Below are positions 39,066-48,403 of a stretch of 64,000 nt of DNA, piece after piece. The notes under the pieces were generated by a model. That model saw only the letters and a program-made list of their open reading frames with translations. It searched no databases and had not been told where the DNA came from. Source of the DNA: Arachnia propionica (GTDB lineage: Bacteria > Actinomycetota > Actinomycetes > Propionibacteriales > Propionibacteriaceae); contig NZ_CP146373.1 of assembly GCF_037055325.1 (NCBI RefSeq), forward strand, positions 2,852,001-2,916,000, read 5' to 3'. Made by a program: the position numbers and the translations under genes. Numbering within the stretch: position 1 is the stretch's first letter; each line of letters begins with the position of its first letter.

Positions 39066-40466
39066 TCACCCCGCGACCGGTGCCGTCTCCTTGTCGTCGG
39101 AACCCTCCGATTTCGTCTCTCCGGACACCTTGGCCGCCCCGGACATGAGACGGGCGCTGGTGCCCTCGCCGAGTTCCTCCAGAGCCAGGCGACCGACCAT
39201 CTGCTGGTTCGTCGTGACGCGTTCCGCCCGACCGCGGGTGAGGAAGCTGACGAACCAGTGCAGCAACGTCGACATCCGCTGCTTGAAGCCCGCGATGTAG
39301 AGCAGGTGCAGCACCAGCCACGCCGCCCAGGCCAGGAAGCCCGAGAACTTGACCTTCCCTGCGCTGACGACGGCGGAGAACCGGGAGATCGTCGCCATCG
39401 ACCCCTTGTCCTTGTACGTGAACGGGGTCGTCGGGCGGTTCCCGGCCAACTGGCCACGGATGACGTTGGCCGCATACCTGGCGCCTTGGATCGCGCCCTG
39501 CGCCACCCCGGGCACCCCGTCGACGGCGGCCAGGTCACCGATCACGAACACCTCGGGATGGCCCGGCAGGGTCAGGTCCGGCAGCACCTTGACCCTGCCC
39601 ACCCGGTCGGTCTCGGCGCCGGTTTGTTCGGCAAGATTCGGACCGAGCGGATTCGCAGACACACCAGCGGCCCACACCTTGCACACCGATTCCACCCTTT
39701 CGGTGGAGCCGTCCTTGCGTTTGACGGTGAATCCGCGCGAGTCGACCTCGGTGACCATGGTCTCCGTCCACACCTCGACGCCGCGTTTTTCCAGCGACCT
39801 GCGGGCCGAGCCACCGAGGTCCTCGCCGAAGCTGGGCAGCACCAGGGGTCCACCCTCGATGAGAATCACCCGTGCCTGACGCGTGTCGATGCGACGAAAC
39901 TCGCCGACGAGAGTCTTGGAGGCCAATTCTCGGATCTGCCCGGCCATCTCCACTCCCGTCGGTCCCGCGCCGACGACCGCGAAGGTCAGGAACCTGGAGA
40001 CGTCCTCCCCCTCCGGGGCGAGTTCGGCCAGCTCGAAGGCGCCGAAGATCCGGGCACGCAACTCCAGGGCATCGTCGATGGTTTTCATGCCGGGCGCGTA
40101 GCGGGCGAAATGGTCGTTGCCGAAGTACGACTGCCCCGCACCGGCGGCGACGATCAGCGAGTCGTAGTCGGTGACCTGTTCGAGGCCGTGGAACCGCCAC
40201 CGCACCTGCTTGGCCTCCATGTCGACCCCCTCGACGAGACCGAGCTGCACCGTCACGTTCTTGTTTTTGCGCAGCACCTCCCGGGTCGCAGGGGCGATCT
40301 CACCCTCCGACAGGATGCCGGTCGCCACCTGGTAGAGCAACGGCTGAAACAAATGATGGGTGGTGCGTGCTATCAACGTCACATCGACGTCGGCGCGCCT
40401 CAAGGCCTTCGCCGCGAACAGACCACCAAACCCAGAACCGATTATCACAACATGATGCTTGCGCAT
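39066..40466 (-). CDS. ndh: Type II NADH dehydrogenase
   Basis: The start is the ATG at 40466 (MRKHHVVIIGSGFGG); an upstream reading to 40514 has no support. The 466-residue flavoprotein has two dinucleotide folds, VIIGSGFGGLFAAKALRRA for FAD near the N-terminus and FAVVGAGPTGVEMAGQI for NADH in the middle. FVIGDLAAVDGVPGVAQGAIQGA, the NDH-2 quinone-site region, and a hydrophobic C-terminal segment (LAWAAWLVLHLLYIAGF) that anchors it to the membrane follow. It passes electrons from NADH to quinone without pumping protons. Confidence 0.93.
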   Translation of the reverse strand: MRKHHVVIIGSGFGGLFAAKALRRADVDVTLIARTTHHLFQPLLYQVATGILSEGEIAPATREVLRKNKNVTVQLGLVEGVDMEAKQVRWRFHGLEQVTDYDSLIVAAGAGQSYFGNDHFARYAPGMKTIDDALELRARIFGAFELAELAPEGEDVSRFLTFAVVGAGPTGVEMAGQIRELASKTLVGEFRRIDTRQARVILIEGGPLVLPSFGEDLGGSARRSLEKRGVEVWTETMVTEVDSRGFTVKRKDGSTERVESVCKVWAAGVSANPLGPNLAEQTGAETDRVGRVKVLPDLTLPGHPEVFVIGDLAAVDGVPGVAQGAIQGARYAANVIRGQLAGNRPTTPFTYKDKGSMATISRFSAVVSAGKVKFSGFLAWAAWLVLHLLYIAGFKQRMSTLLHWFVSFLTRGRAERVTTNQQMVGRLALEELGEGTSARLMSGAAKVSGETKSEGSDDKETAPVAG

Positions 40467-40655
40467 ATCGGCTATTGTGCTGGGCGGGACGGCTTCATGC
40501 CAAGTCGGACTCACCTACCGGACGGCGCGAGGGTCGAGCATACACCACCACGCCGGGTGAGCCCCATCCCCTCAGCTGGTTGCACCGAAGCACGAGCAAC
40601 AAGCACCCCGAGTCGACGCCATCGACGCCTGGTGGCCAGAATCCGACCTCGGCCA

Positions 40656-40714
40656 CCGAGGTGTCGACACGACCCACTCGCAGATGCTCGTGAGGACCGG
40701 TTCACCCAGCTGAA
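40656..40714. repeat. GTGTCGACAC-centred intergenic repeat, copy 2
   Basis: Palindrome GTGTCGACAC (40661-40670), followed by CCCACTCGC and CCGGTTCACCCAGCTG, in the order seen at 31247-31307. It lies in the 258-base gap between ndh and the amine oxidase gene, which holds no other feature I can support. Confidence 0.5.
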
Positions 40715-40724
40715 GACCCCGGAA

Positions 40725-42071
40725 TCAGATGAGGGCCACGGCGATCGTGGCCGCGACACCCTCACCGGAACGAACGGCGCCTTCCATGTAGCCGTTGAAC
40801 TTGGTCGAGTACTCCGCCCCGGCCCAGTAGAGGCAGCCCTCAGAGGCCGCGAGAACGGGGCCGCTGGAGGTCCAGATCCCGGGCGCGAAATGTGCCCCGT
40901 GACAGCCCCGCGTGTACTGCTCGGCGCTCCAGTTCCGTTCGACGTACTCGCTGGGTTCGGCGGCCTCCTCCCCGAATGCACGGACGGCCGACTCGACGAA
41001 TGCGCGCCGCCGGGTCTCCAGGGAGCGATGGGCCAGGGAATCGGCCTCGTTGCCCTCGAAGAAACCCATCAGCAGCCCACGGGTCGAGTCGGCCGGTGTT
41101 GTGTCAAACGTGACGCGAACCGCCCCCTCGTCAGAGCTCGACTGCCCTGAAAGTCCTCGTTCGCGCCAGAAGGGCGTCTCATACACCAGATATGCCTTGA
41201 TCACGTTGCCGGGAGCCACCTTCTCCGCGACGTCTCGTCTCCACTGCGGAAGAGGCGGGTCGTATTCCAGGGCGACGGCCAGGCGTGGCGGTAGCGTCGA
41301 GACGACGGTGCGGGCCTCGATGGTTTCCCCGGATGCGAGCGTCACGACGGCGGTGTCGCCGTGCGTGACCTTCGTCACGGGATTCCCGAGGCGCACCACC
41401 TCCCCGAGATCGTTGGCCAGGGCCTCGCACAGGGCGGTCATGCCTCCCTCGATGCGCTGCTGGTTCAACCCGCCGTTGTTCGCGATCATCGTCTCCAGGC
41501 TCGGCCCCGAATTGATCTGCCGCAACCCCTCCTCCAGGGTCGCCTTCGGGATCATCGGCCCGAAAGCCGCTTCGTAGACCTCACCGAAACGGGCCTGCGC
41601 CCCACCGGTGCGTAAATTCGTGCGCACCCAGCGTCGTAGGTCCTGCCGCAACCAGGCACCGTTCGCCGCCACCCATGCCGGATCATCGGCCAGGCGGTGT
41701 GCGAGACGTCGCAGTCTCAACAACCCCTGGCTGAGGTCGGCGACCTCGAACGGGGTCAATTCCGCCCCATCCGCAGCCGACGGCACCTCAAGCAATCTGC
41801 CGTGGATACGCACCACCAGATTTCCACGAGCTGGAATACCAATAGTCCTCAGCCCGTAGCGCTCGATCAGTTCAAAGATGGCGTCGTGTCCGGCGCCAAT
41901 CCATTGACCTCCGAGCTCCACATACTGGCCGTCGGCGAGAACCCCATTCTCGACACGCCCTCCCACACGGTCTCGAGCCTCGAGCACAACAACACCGAGT
42001 CCTCGGTTCCGCAGGTCGCGAGCAGCCACGAGGCCCGCTAGGCCAGCCCCAATGATGGCGCAGTCCAGCAT
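40725..42071 (-). CDS. Flavin monoamine oxidase family protein
   Basis: The 448-residue enzyme starts MLDCAIIGAGLAGLVAARDLRNRG, the FAD fold, with VLEARDRVGGRV and the conserved LGGQWIGAGHDAI. At the C-terminal end YWAGAEYSTKFNGYMEGAVRSGE is the second FAD-binding signature of monoamine oxidases. The usual cysteine for covalent FAD is not evident near the end, so FAD may be non-covalent as in putrescine oxidase-like proteins. The substrate amine is unknown. GGAGG lies four bases before the ATG, and two direct repeats sit just upstream. Confidence 0.88.
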   Translation of the reverse strand: MLDCAIIGAGLAGLVAARDLRNRGLGVVVLEARDRVGGRVENGVLADGQYVELGGQWIGAGHDAIFELIERYGLRTIGIPARGNLVVRIHGRLLEVPSAADGAELTPFEVADLSQGLLRLRRLAHRLADDPAWVAANGAWLRQDLRRWVRTNLRTGGAQARFGEVYEAAFGPMIPKATLEEGLRQINSGPSLETMIANNGGLNQQRIEGGMTALCEALANDLGEVVRLGNPVTKVTHGDTAVVTLASGETIEARTVVSTLPPRLAVALEYDPPLPQWRRDVAEKVAPGNVIKAYLVYETPFWRERGLSGQSSSDEGAVRVTFDTTPADSTRGLLMGFFEGNEADSLAHRSLETRRRAFVESAVRAFGEEAAEPSEYVERNWSAEQYTRGCHGAHFAPGIWTSSGPVLAASEGCLYWAGAEYSTKFNGYMEGAVRSGEGVAATIAVALI

Positions 42072-42080
42072 GTTTCCTCC

Positions 42081-42115
42081 TATAAACCGGCATGCTCTAT
42101 ATAAACCGGCATACT
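42081..42115. promoter_or_regulatory. Two direct repeats upstream of the amine oxidase gene
   Basis: TATAAACCGGCATGCT (42081-42096) and TATAAACCGGCATACT (42100-42115) are 15 of 16 identical and spaced by 19 bases. They start 10 bases upstream of the amine oxidase start on the minus strand, over its likely promoter. Probably a regulator binding site, though the near copy to the start could also reflect local duplication. Confidence 0.6.
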
Positions 42116-42160
42116 GTTTTCCCCGGATTTCTTACATTACAAGGGGGCCGATTCCCGTTC

Positions 42161-43576
42161 TCAGGCGACCCCACCAATAACGCGTCTCACCGCATCCGCA
42201 TCCACGGGGATGCGGGTCACATGCCTGGGGAGGTCCTCGATCCCGGCGAAGCGCTCGGGGCGCGGCGGGACGATGCCGATCGCCTGGGTGATGGTCTCGG
42301 CGAACTTCACGGGGAGCGCGGTCTCCAGCACCACGACCGGCCCTGAGATCTCACCTGCGGCCAGCAGCCCGCGGGCGACGTGCACGCCGTCGGCGGTGTG
42401 GGGGTCGATGAGTACCCCGTCGCTCTCCCAGGTGGCGCGGATCTCGGCCAGCCGGTCGGCATGGGTGGAGGATCCAGAGACGAAACCGAAGCGGTCGCGA
42501 TCCTCACCGGACAGGTCGAGCCTGCCGGTTTCCGGCAGTTCCCGGCCAAACAGGTCGGCAACGCGCGCGCCGTCGCGACCCAGGAGGTCAGCAACGAAAC
42601 GTTCGAAGTTCGATGCCTTCGAGATGTCCATGGACGGGGAGCTGGTGGCGTGGGTCTGCTGTGCGGCGCGGGGCCGATAAATGCCGGTGCGGAAGAACTC
42701 GTCGAGGACGTCGTTTTCGTTGGTGGCCAGCACCAGCTGGCGGATCGGCAACCCCATGAGGCGGGCGATGTGTCCAGCCGCGATGTTGCCGAAGTTGCCC
42801 GACGGCACCGCAAACGAGACCGGTTCCTCGCCACCGATACGCAGCCAGGCCGCGACGTAGTAGACGATCTGCGCCATCAGGCGCGCCCAGTTGATGGAGT
42901 TCACCGCGCCGATGTGGTGGTCGCGTTTGAACTCGGCGTCGGCGTTGATGGCCTTGACGAGGTCCTGGCAGTCGTCAAAAACCCCTTCGACGGCCAGATT
43001 CACCACACCGGGATCGTCGATGGAGTACATCTGCGCCTGCTGGAACGGGGTCATGCGGTCCGCCGGGGAGAGCATCACCACCCGTATCCCAGGCCTGCCC
43101 AGCAGCGCGTACTCGGCAGCCGAACCGGTGTCTCCGGAGGTGGCACCGAGGATGGTCAAACGCTCACCGCGGCGCGCTAGTTCGTGTGCGAACAACTCGC
43201 CGAGCAGCTGCATGGCCATGTCCTTGAAGGCCGCCGACGGGCCGTTGCTGAGGTGCGCCAACCGTACCCCGTCGGAGAGTTCGGAGACTGGCACGATCTG
43301 CGGGTCCGAGAACTTCTCGGGCGCGTAGGCGCGCCGGCAGATACCCAGCAGGTCGTCGGCGGAGATGTCGTCGATGAACAGGGAGCACACCTCGAAGGCG
43401 AGCGCCGCGTAGCCGTCGTCGGCCAGCACCTTCCGCCACTGGGCAAGGGTGCCTGCGTCCACCCGCGGGTACTCGGCGGGCAGGTAGAGACCACCGTCGG
43501 GCGCCAGGCCCTCCAGGAGGATGTCGCTGAAGGCCTTGGTGGTGTGGTCGGTGGCACGGGTGGAGACGTATCGCAC
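42161..43576 (-). CDS. thrC: Threonine synthase
   Basis: The GTG start at 43576 follows TAGGAT by eight bases without a ribosome-binding site, so the message is probably leaderless. The 471-residue PLP enzyme has the N-terminal MRYVSTRATDHTTKAFSD opening, the pyridoxal Lys at about 117 in SAAFKDMAMQLL, LGATSGDTGSAAE and the glycine loop FAVPSGNFGNIAAGHIA. It is of the long type found in E. coli and many actinobacteria, converting O-phosphohomoserine to threonine. It stands alone here, not next to hom or thrB. Confidence 0.95.
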   Translation of the reverse strand: MRYVSTRATDHTTKAFSDILLEGLAPDGGLYLPAEYPRVDAGTLAQWRKVLADDGYAALAFEVCSLFIDDISADDLLGICRRAYAPEKFSDPQIVPVSELSDGVRLAHLSNGPSAAFKDMAMQLLGELFAHELARRGERLTILGATSGDTGSAAEYALLGRPGIRVVMLSPADRMTPFQQAQMYSIDDPGVVNLAVEGVFDDCQDLVKAINADAEFKRDHHIGAVNSINWARLMAQIVYYVAAWLRIGGEEPVSFAVPSGNFGNIAAGHIARLMGLPIRQLVLATNENDVLDEFFRTGIYRPRAAQQTHATSSPSMDISKASNFERFVADLLGRDGARVADLFGRELPETGRLDLSGEDRDRFGFVSGSSTHADRLAEIRATWESDGVLIDPHTADGVHVARGLLAAGEISGPVVVLETALPVKFAETITQAIGIVPPRPERFAGIEDLPRHVTRIPVDADAVRRVIGGVA

Positions 43577-43645
43577 GGGCAGCGATCCTACCGGGAGACG
43601 CCGGGCACGGCCGGCATGCCGACCGAATCAACTGGCTTCGGGCGG

Positions 43646-44578
43646 CTATTTGAGGATGTTACGACGCGAGAAGCTGGCCGAGGCCCAGATCCCGAGGACC
43701 ACCAGCCAGAAGATCGCATACCCCAGCGAGTATCCGTAGTCGAGGTGCGGGGCCGGTTCCTGCCGCACCCCGTCGCCGTTGTAAATGGTGCGGCTCCAGC
43801 CGCCGGTGATGAGGTTGAATGCGTTGGTGGTCGGTAGCAACCAGGCCGTCTGGGCGACGTCCCTGGAGAATTCGAGGAACTGGGAGAGCGCCAGACCGAC
43901 GGAGATCAGCACCCACGCTTTGCCGGTTGACGCCAGGGCCATCGTCACCAGCGCCGCCAGCATCCCCATCACGGCCCCGGCCAGCAGTGCACGCCCCACC
44001 TGCGCACCCAGCAGGGAGCCGGCACTCAGCCCCTCGATTCCGCGCACATTCAGGTAGAAGAACACTCCCAGGAGCACCATGAGTGCCGCCCAGAAAGCCA
44101 TCAAACAGGTCCCGCAGATCGCTGAGGCCAGGGCTTTCGCCCACAGCAGCGGCAGCCTGCGTGGGGTGAAGGTCAGCTGGGTGCCGATGGCGCCAGTGCT
44201 GAACTCGGCCCCGATCATCACGGTGATCAGGACCACCACGATGAGCAGGCCCATCTGTATCGTCAGCTCGAGGGATGCGATGACGAATTGTTCGAAGCTC
44301 ATCTGGGGACGCAGGAACCCCTCCACGGTGATGTTGGTCGGAAGCGCCGTGCAGTCGCTGCTGGACGAACTCGACCCGCAGATCACCTCCAGGTTTATCT
44401 GGGCGTCGTTGGACTGCCGCCGCGCCTCGTCCCATTCGAGCGCGGTGTAGGGCTTGAGCGTCACGGCCATCGAGGCCGAGATCCAGAAACCCAGACCCAG
44501 CACGAACGCCCCCAGCACTGCCACCTTCCGGTTGCTGATCAGCCTGAGAAGCTCGGCGCGCAGCAGATTCAGCATCAC
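43646..44578 (-). CDS. ABC-2 exporter permease
   Basis: The 310-residue protein starts MMLNLLRAELLRLISNRKVAVLGAFVLG and has six predicted helices, with a long first extracytoplasmic loop (residues 40-100) that contains a Ser run and two Cys (VICGSSSSSSDCTALP), plausibly a disulfide. The rest resembles ABC-2 permeases of BcrB type (GAEFSTGAIGTQLTFTPRR is the typical intracellular loop). It overlaps by four bases its ATPase gene. Substrate not evident; such pairs often give resistance to peptides. Confidence 0.85.
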   Translation of the reverse strand: MMLNLLRAELLRLISNRKVAVLGAFVLGLGFWISASMAVTLKPYTALEWDEARRQSNDAQINLEVICGSSSSSSDCTALPTNITVEGFLRPQMSFEQFVIASLELTIQMGLLIVVVLITVMIGAEFSTGAIGTQLTFTPRRLPLLWAKALASAICGTCLMAFWAALMVLLGVFFYLNVRGIEGLSAGSLLGAQVGRALLAGAVMGMLAALVTMALASTGKAWVLISVGLALSQFLEFSRDVAQTAWLLPTTNAFNLITGGWSRTIYNGDGVRQEPAPHLDYGYSLGYAIFWLVVLGIWASASFSRRNILK

Positions 44579-45537
44579 GCCACAGCCCTCCCCTGCGTGG
44601 TGGTGAGGCGTTCATCCTCGGTCAGTTCCAGGAACACGGATTCGAGGCTGGAGCGTTGCAGGCTGAGGTGCCTCGGCCACAGGTCCGCCTCCCCGAGGAC
44701 CCGGGCGACGGCGGCAGGATCGAGTCCTTCGTCACGGGTGACGCGCAGCTGCCCTCCCACCAGCTGGCCGCCGAAACCCGCCTGCCGCAGTGCCTCGAAA
44801 GCCGCCGGGACGTCGTCGATCTCCACCACCACGTACTCGGAACCGTCGTTGAGGAATTCCTCCAGCTCCCCCGCCGCGATCACCCGTCCCCGCCCCATGA
44901 TGGACACGGAATCGGCGATCTGCTCGATCTCCCCCAGCAGATGGCTGGCCACCAGCACCGTGCGACCCGCATCAGCGAGGGCACGCATGGTGGTGCGGAT
45001 CTCCTGGATACCGGCGGGGTCGAGGCCATTGGTGGGTTCGTCGAAAATCAGCAGGTCGGGTTCCCTCAACAGGGTCGCGGCGATCGCGAGTCGCTGTTTC
45101 ATGCCGAGGGAGCAGGTGCGGAAAGCCGCCTTCTCGCGTCCCCGCAGCCCAACCTCCAGCAGCACCTCCGTGACGCGGCGGCCCGGCACCCCGGTGGAGA
45201 TCGCGAGGATCTCCAGGTTGCGCCGAAGACTTATGTTCGGCGCGAACTTGGGGCTCTCGACGATGGCACCCACTTTGTCGATCACATCGGGCAGCCCGTA
45301 GGGCACCTCGTGGTCGAAGATGCGCATCTCGCCGTCGTCGGGGCGGATCAGGCCGAGCAGCATCCGCAGCGTCGTGGTTTTTCCGGAGCCGTTGGGACCG
45401 AGCAGTCCGTGGATACCACCGAGGGGGACATCCAAGTCGAGTCCGGACACGGCCTGGACGCGCCCGAAACGCTTGGCGAGACCGCGAATCCGCACGGCCC
45501 ACGCCCCGGGGGTCCGTTTCCAACGCTGCTCGGTCAT
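44575..45537 (-). CDS. ABC exporter ATP-binding protein (BcrA type)
   Basis: I use the ATG at 45537 (MTEQRWKRTPG); the frame opens earlier at 45627 inside the 3' end of the MptB-like gene. The 320-residue ATPase has Walker A GPNGSGKTTTLRM, signature CSLGMKQRLAIAATL (LGMKQR in place of SGGxxQ, common in BcrA-type proteins), Walker B LLIFDEPTNGLDP, and switch His in VASHLLGEI. A C-terminal domain ends in SLESVFLEL. It forms an exporter with the permease encoded next. Confidence 0.92.
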   Translation of the reverse strand: MTEQRWKRTPGAWAVRIRGLAKRFGRVQAVSGLDLDVPLGGIHGLLGPNGSGKTTTLRMLLGLIRPDDGEMRIFDHEVPYGLPDVIDKVGAIVESPKFAPNISLRRNLEILAISTGVPGRRVTEVLLEVGLRGREKAAFRTCSLGMKQRLAIAATLLREPDLLIFDEPTNGLDPAGIQEIRTTMRALADAGRTVLVASHLLGEIEQIADSVSIMGRGRVIAAGELEEFLNDGSEYVVVEIDDVPAAFEALRQAGFGGQLVGGQLRVTRDEGLDPAAVARVLGEADLWPRHLSLQRSSLESVFLELTEDERLTTTQGRAVA

Positions 45538-45595
45538 GCCCGCGACCCTAGTCCGCGGTCGTGGAAAAAAGCGTCGGCCCGCAGTCGTGGAGACG

Positions 45596-46984
45596 TCAGA
45601 CTCCGGTCCGCTCATCGAGAACGTCAAGGTTCTTCGCCTCGAGGCGTCGCCACATCAACCAGGCTGCCAATCCCAGCAGCGGGGAGCCGAAGGCAATCCG
45701 GGTGGTAGCCGCCACCACGACCACCACGGTTGCGCTCAACCAGATCCGCTGCCAACGGCGGTCGGGCAAGGCCAGGGCGACGAAGGGCGCCGCCCAGGTG
45801 AAATACCAGGGTTGCAGGGCGGGACCGAGCAGCGCGAAGGCGAGCAACCCGCCGAGCAGCACCACCCAGGGACGTCCCGGTTCTCCGGGCCGAGGGCCGA
45901 ACCGCACCACGAGCCACACCCAGGCCGTCAGCACCGCCAGCCCGGCGATAAGGGTGAGTATCCGGATCACCGAGGTCAGCGACTCTTCCTGCCCGAGGAA
46001 TTTCATTGCCTGGGTGACCCACGACAGCGGCGAGTCGCTCATCACGGCCAGGGGATTACCAGCAGTGGGCTTGTTCCATCCAAAGCCCAGGCCAGAGCCC
46101 AGCGACACCCCGACGAACACCCCGACCGCGACCGCTCCCGCCGCCGCGGCCCGGCCCGCGAGCCGCCACCAGTCGCGCCCCGGCGAAGCCGCCCAGGCCA
46201 GGGCGACGATCCCGAGCCCCGCGGCTGCCCCCGACTGCTTGATCGTCAGGGACGCTCCGATCAGGGCCCCGCCCAGCAGCAGCCCGGACCAGCCGCCGCG
46301 AGTCGCCGCCAACACCGCCAAGGCGATCAAGGCCACCAGCACGGCATCGTTGTGCAGGCCCCCGATCCACTGGAGGATCAGCAGCGGAGTGGCGATTCCC
46401 GCCCACAGGGCCGTGTTCACGGGGACCCCGACGCGTAGCGCGATACGTTTCACCGCCCACGCCACCACCAGCAGACAGGCCAGGTGCAGCAGCCGGAACA
46501 ACAAGATTCCCAGCCATGGCAGGCCACCGCTGGCCCAGAACACGGCTGCGAAGATCAGCAACGCCCCCGCCGGGTAGACCGACGTAGTTTCCACCCAGTC
46601 AGCCCCGACCGTGATTCCGGGCAGCTGCGGTTCCCCGAGCGTCATGACGTAGGGGTCGTGGCCGCCCAGCACCATCCAGCCCTGCGTCAGATAGGCGTTC
46701 ACATCGAGGCTATACACCAGCGGACAGGCCAGCAGCGGCAGCGCCCACAGCACCGTCGCGACCACGGGATGCGGGAAACGCGGCCCGATCCGCCACCACG
46801 CGAACAGCATGCCCGCGCAGGACGCCAGGAACAAGACGGCCAGCAGACTGTCGACGACAGGCGCGGGGTCCAGCAGTGCCCAGGCGACAGCGGTCGTGAC
46901 CGCACTGGAAAGCATCCCGAGCCCCACCCATCCCCACCCGCCGGCGGGATTGGTGACCCGGGAACGTGTTTCGAGAGCAGACAT
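45596..46984 (-). CDS. MptB-like polyprenol-phosphomannose alpha-1,6-mannosyltransferase
   Basis: The 462-residue membrane protein has about 12 helices and resembles the MptA/MptB GT-C glycosyltransferases of actinobacteria, which use polyprenyl-phosphate mannose to extend mannan chains. Visible signatures are LVYSLDVNAYLTQGWMVLGG with the GT-C acidic residue, GHDPYVMTLGEP, and LQPWYFTWAAPFVAL near the C-terminus. The start is the ATG at 46984, with a TTG three codons earlier as alternative. A role in lipomannan or related glycolipids is inferred from the family. Confidence 0.75.
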   Translation of the reverse strand: MSALETRSRVTNPAGGWGWVGLGMLSSAVTTAVAWALLDPAPVVDSLLAVLFLASCAGMLFAWWRIGPRFPHPVVATVLWALPLLACPLVYSLDVNAYLTQGWMVLGGHDPYVMTLGEPQLPGITVGADWVETTSVYPAGALLIFAAVFWASGGLPWLGILLFRLLHLACLLVVAWAVKRIALRVGVPVNTALWAGIATPLLILQWIGGLHNDAVLVALIALAVLAATRGGWSGLLLGGALIGASLTIKQSGAAAGLGIVALAWAASPGRDWWRLAGRAAAAGAVAVGVFVGVSLGSGLGFGWNKPTAGNPLAVMSDSPLSWVTQAMKFLGQEESLTSVIRILTLIAGLAVLTAWVWLVVRFGPRPGEPGRPWVVLLGGLLAFALLGPALQPWYFTWAAPFVALALPDRRWQRIWLSATVVVVVAATTRIAFGSPLLGLAAWLMWRRLEAKNLDVLDERTGV

Positions 46985-47064
46985 CGGACACAACCCTAGA
47001 GGAGGCGCTGTGCAGGGTGGGCGCGTGTTGCTCCACCGCGACCGTCGGGGCGGTTCGGACGCGA

Positions 47065-47499
47065 TCAGCTGGGTTCGACGAACCGCACCAGACCTTCACC
47101 GCCGCCGCGCAGCATCACGCCATGAGTGAACAGTTTTCCGAAATCCCCGGGGTGGAACACATCCGGCGCCACCATGAGCGCTCGGACCACCTTTCCGTCC
47201 TTGAGGAACACGAAGAGGCTGGCGGAGCCGAGGTAGCGTTCGTCTCGGATGATCCTCTCCCCGAACAGGGACTCGATCTCCTCGGCCTTGGTCCCTTCAC
47301 CCACAACTCCGAACTGATCCCAGTCGAAATCGGTCATTGAGGAGAGCGCGACCGGGCCACCCCCCTCCTTGATGAACGCCGACAGCGCAGCATCGACGTG
47401 TGCATCGGAACTCGGCATGACACCCTCACTCTTCAAACAGGCTGTGAGCGAGACGACGGCGCAAACCACGCACACAATCCTGAACAAAGCACCACGCAT
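47065..47499 (-). CDS. Putative lipoprotein, unknown function
   Basis: The start is the ATG at 47499, six bases after GAGGAGG. The 144-residue product has a signal peptide ending in the lipobox SLTAC (Cys near residue 21), then a soluble domain with FIKEGGGPVALSSMTDFDWDQFGVVG, a weakly recognisable outline of small secreted proteins in which a segment can bind a surface. The 47500-47751 gap between this gene and the divergent DoxX gene has no further gene; it contains the DoxX promoter region. No family assigned. Confidence 0.7.
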   Translation of the reverse strand: MRGALFRIVCVVCAVVSLTACLKSEGVMPSSDAHVDAALSAFIKEGGGPVALSSMTDFDWDQFGVVGEGTKAEEIESLFGERIIRDERYLGSASLFVFLKDGKVVRALMVAPDVFHPGDFGKLFTHGVMLRGGGEGLVRFVEPS

Positions 47500-47751
47500 G
47501 AGGCGCCTCCTCACGACTTTGCAGACTCATCCGGCCCGCCTGGGCTCTCGTCGAGGACGTCAGGCTCCAGAGCCCACATTGCCCCGAAGCTCTTTCGCCC
47601 CTGCACCCGCGCAAGTATAACGGGACCCTAGGTGACGTCCCCCGGGAGCAGCCTCAGCACCGGAGGGCGGAGCATTTTATCAGGAAAATTCTGAAGCAAC
47701 CGGTTGGTTCGTGTCATACGATTGGCTAAAAGACCGACGGCTGGGAGAACC

Positions 47752-48387
47752 ATGAAGGCATTCATCCACGTGCTCAAAGGCATCACCCTGATGCTCGCCC
47801 GCATCGTCATGGGCTTCATCATGGTCACCCACGGCTGGCACCGCTGGCAAAACGAGGGAATCGCCGCGGAGGCCGGCATCCTCGAACAGGCGGGCATCCC
47901 GAACCCCGGGCTCATGGTGTGGTTGTTGATCGGGTTCGAGGTGGTCGGAGGCATATTCCTGATCCTCGGGCTGGCGACCCCCGCGATCGGCCTCGGCCTG
48001 ATGGTTCTGAACATCGGCATCATCCTCACCCTCAGATCGCACAACTTCTACGTCCATGACTCCGGCTGGGAGTACAACGCGGTGATGGCCGTAGTCGGCA
48101 TGATGCTGATGAGCCACGGAGCGGGACGGCTGGCCCTGGACAACCTGTTCCGAACTCCAAAGGACATCACACCAGTCAAGGAGGATCCACTTCCCGAGGA
48201 GGAATCACCACAACGCCCCGCCCGATCCCTCCCGGAAGAGCCCGCCTGCTCCCTGGACGCGGAGCCCGCGCGTTCCCTCGACGCGGAGCCTGTCCTCGCC
48301 ACGTCGGACAGCTGGGCCACCTCGACATGGGGAACACATGCCACACAGGAAACACACAGCAGTCTCATGGCGAAACCCCACTCCTGA
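47752..48387 (+). CDS. DoxX-family membrane protein
   Basis: The start is the ATG at 47752 (MKAFIHVLKGITLMLARIV), with GGGAGAA upstream. The 211-residue protein has the four-helix DoxX core (residues 1-135): GFIMVTHGWHRWQNEGIA, GLMVWLLIGFEVVGGIFLILG, IGLGLMVLNIGII and VGMMLMSHGAGRLALDN. In mycobacteria DoxX works with SodA and SseA in thiol defence. The C-terminal 75 residues are a charged, Pro/Glu/Ser-rich tail that repeats EPACSLDAEPARSLDAEP. The tail is not part of the DoxX domain and resembles disordered repeats. A two-component system follows 16 bases later. Confidence 0.85.
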   Translation: MKAFIHVLKGITLMLARIVMGFIMVTHGWHRWQNEGIAAEAGILEQAGIPNPGLMVWLLIGFEVVGGIFLILGLATPAIGLGLMVLNIGIILTLRSHNFYVHDSGWEYNAVMAVVGMMLMSHGAGRLALDNLFRTPKDITPVKEDPLPEEESPQRPARSLPEEPACSLDAEPARSLDAEPVLATSDSWATSTWGTHATQETHSSLMAKPHS

Positions 48388-48403
48388 CTGTCACAGTAGA
48401 GGC

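Noticed and set aside
39258-41150. 630-codon open frame antisense to ndh and the amine oxidase gene
   Set aside because: Spans the gap between two genes and lacks any domain; shadow of real genes.
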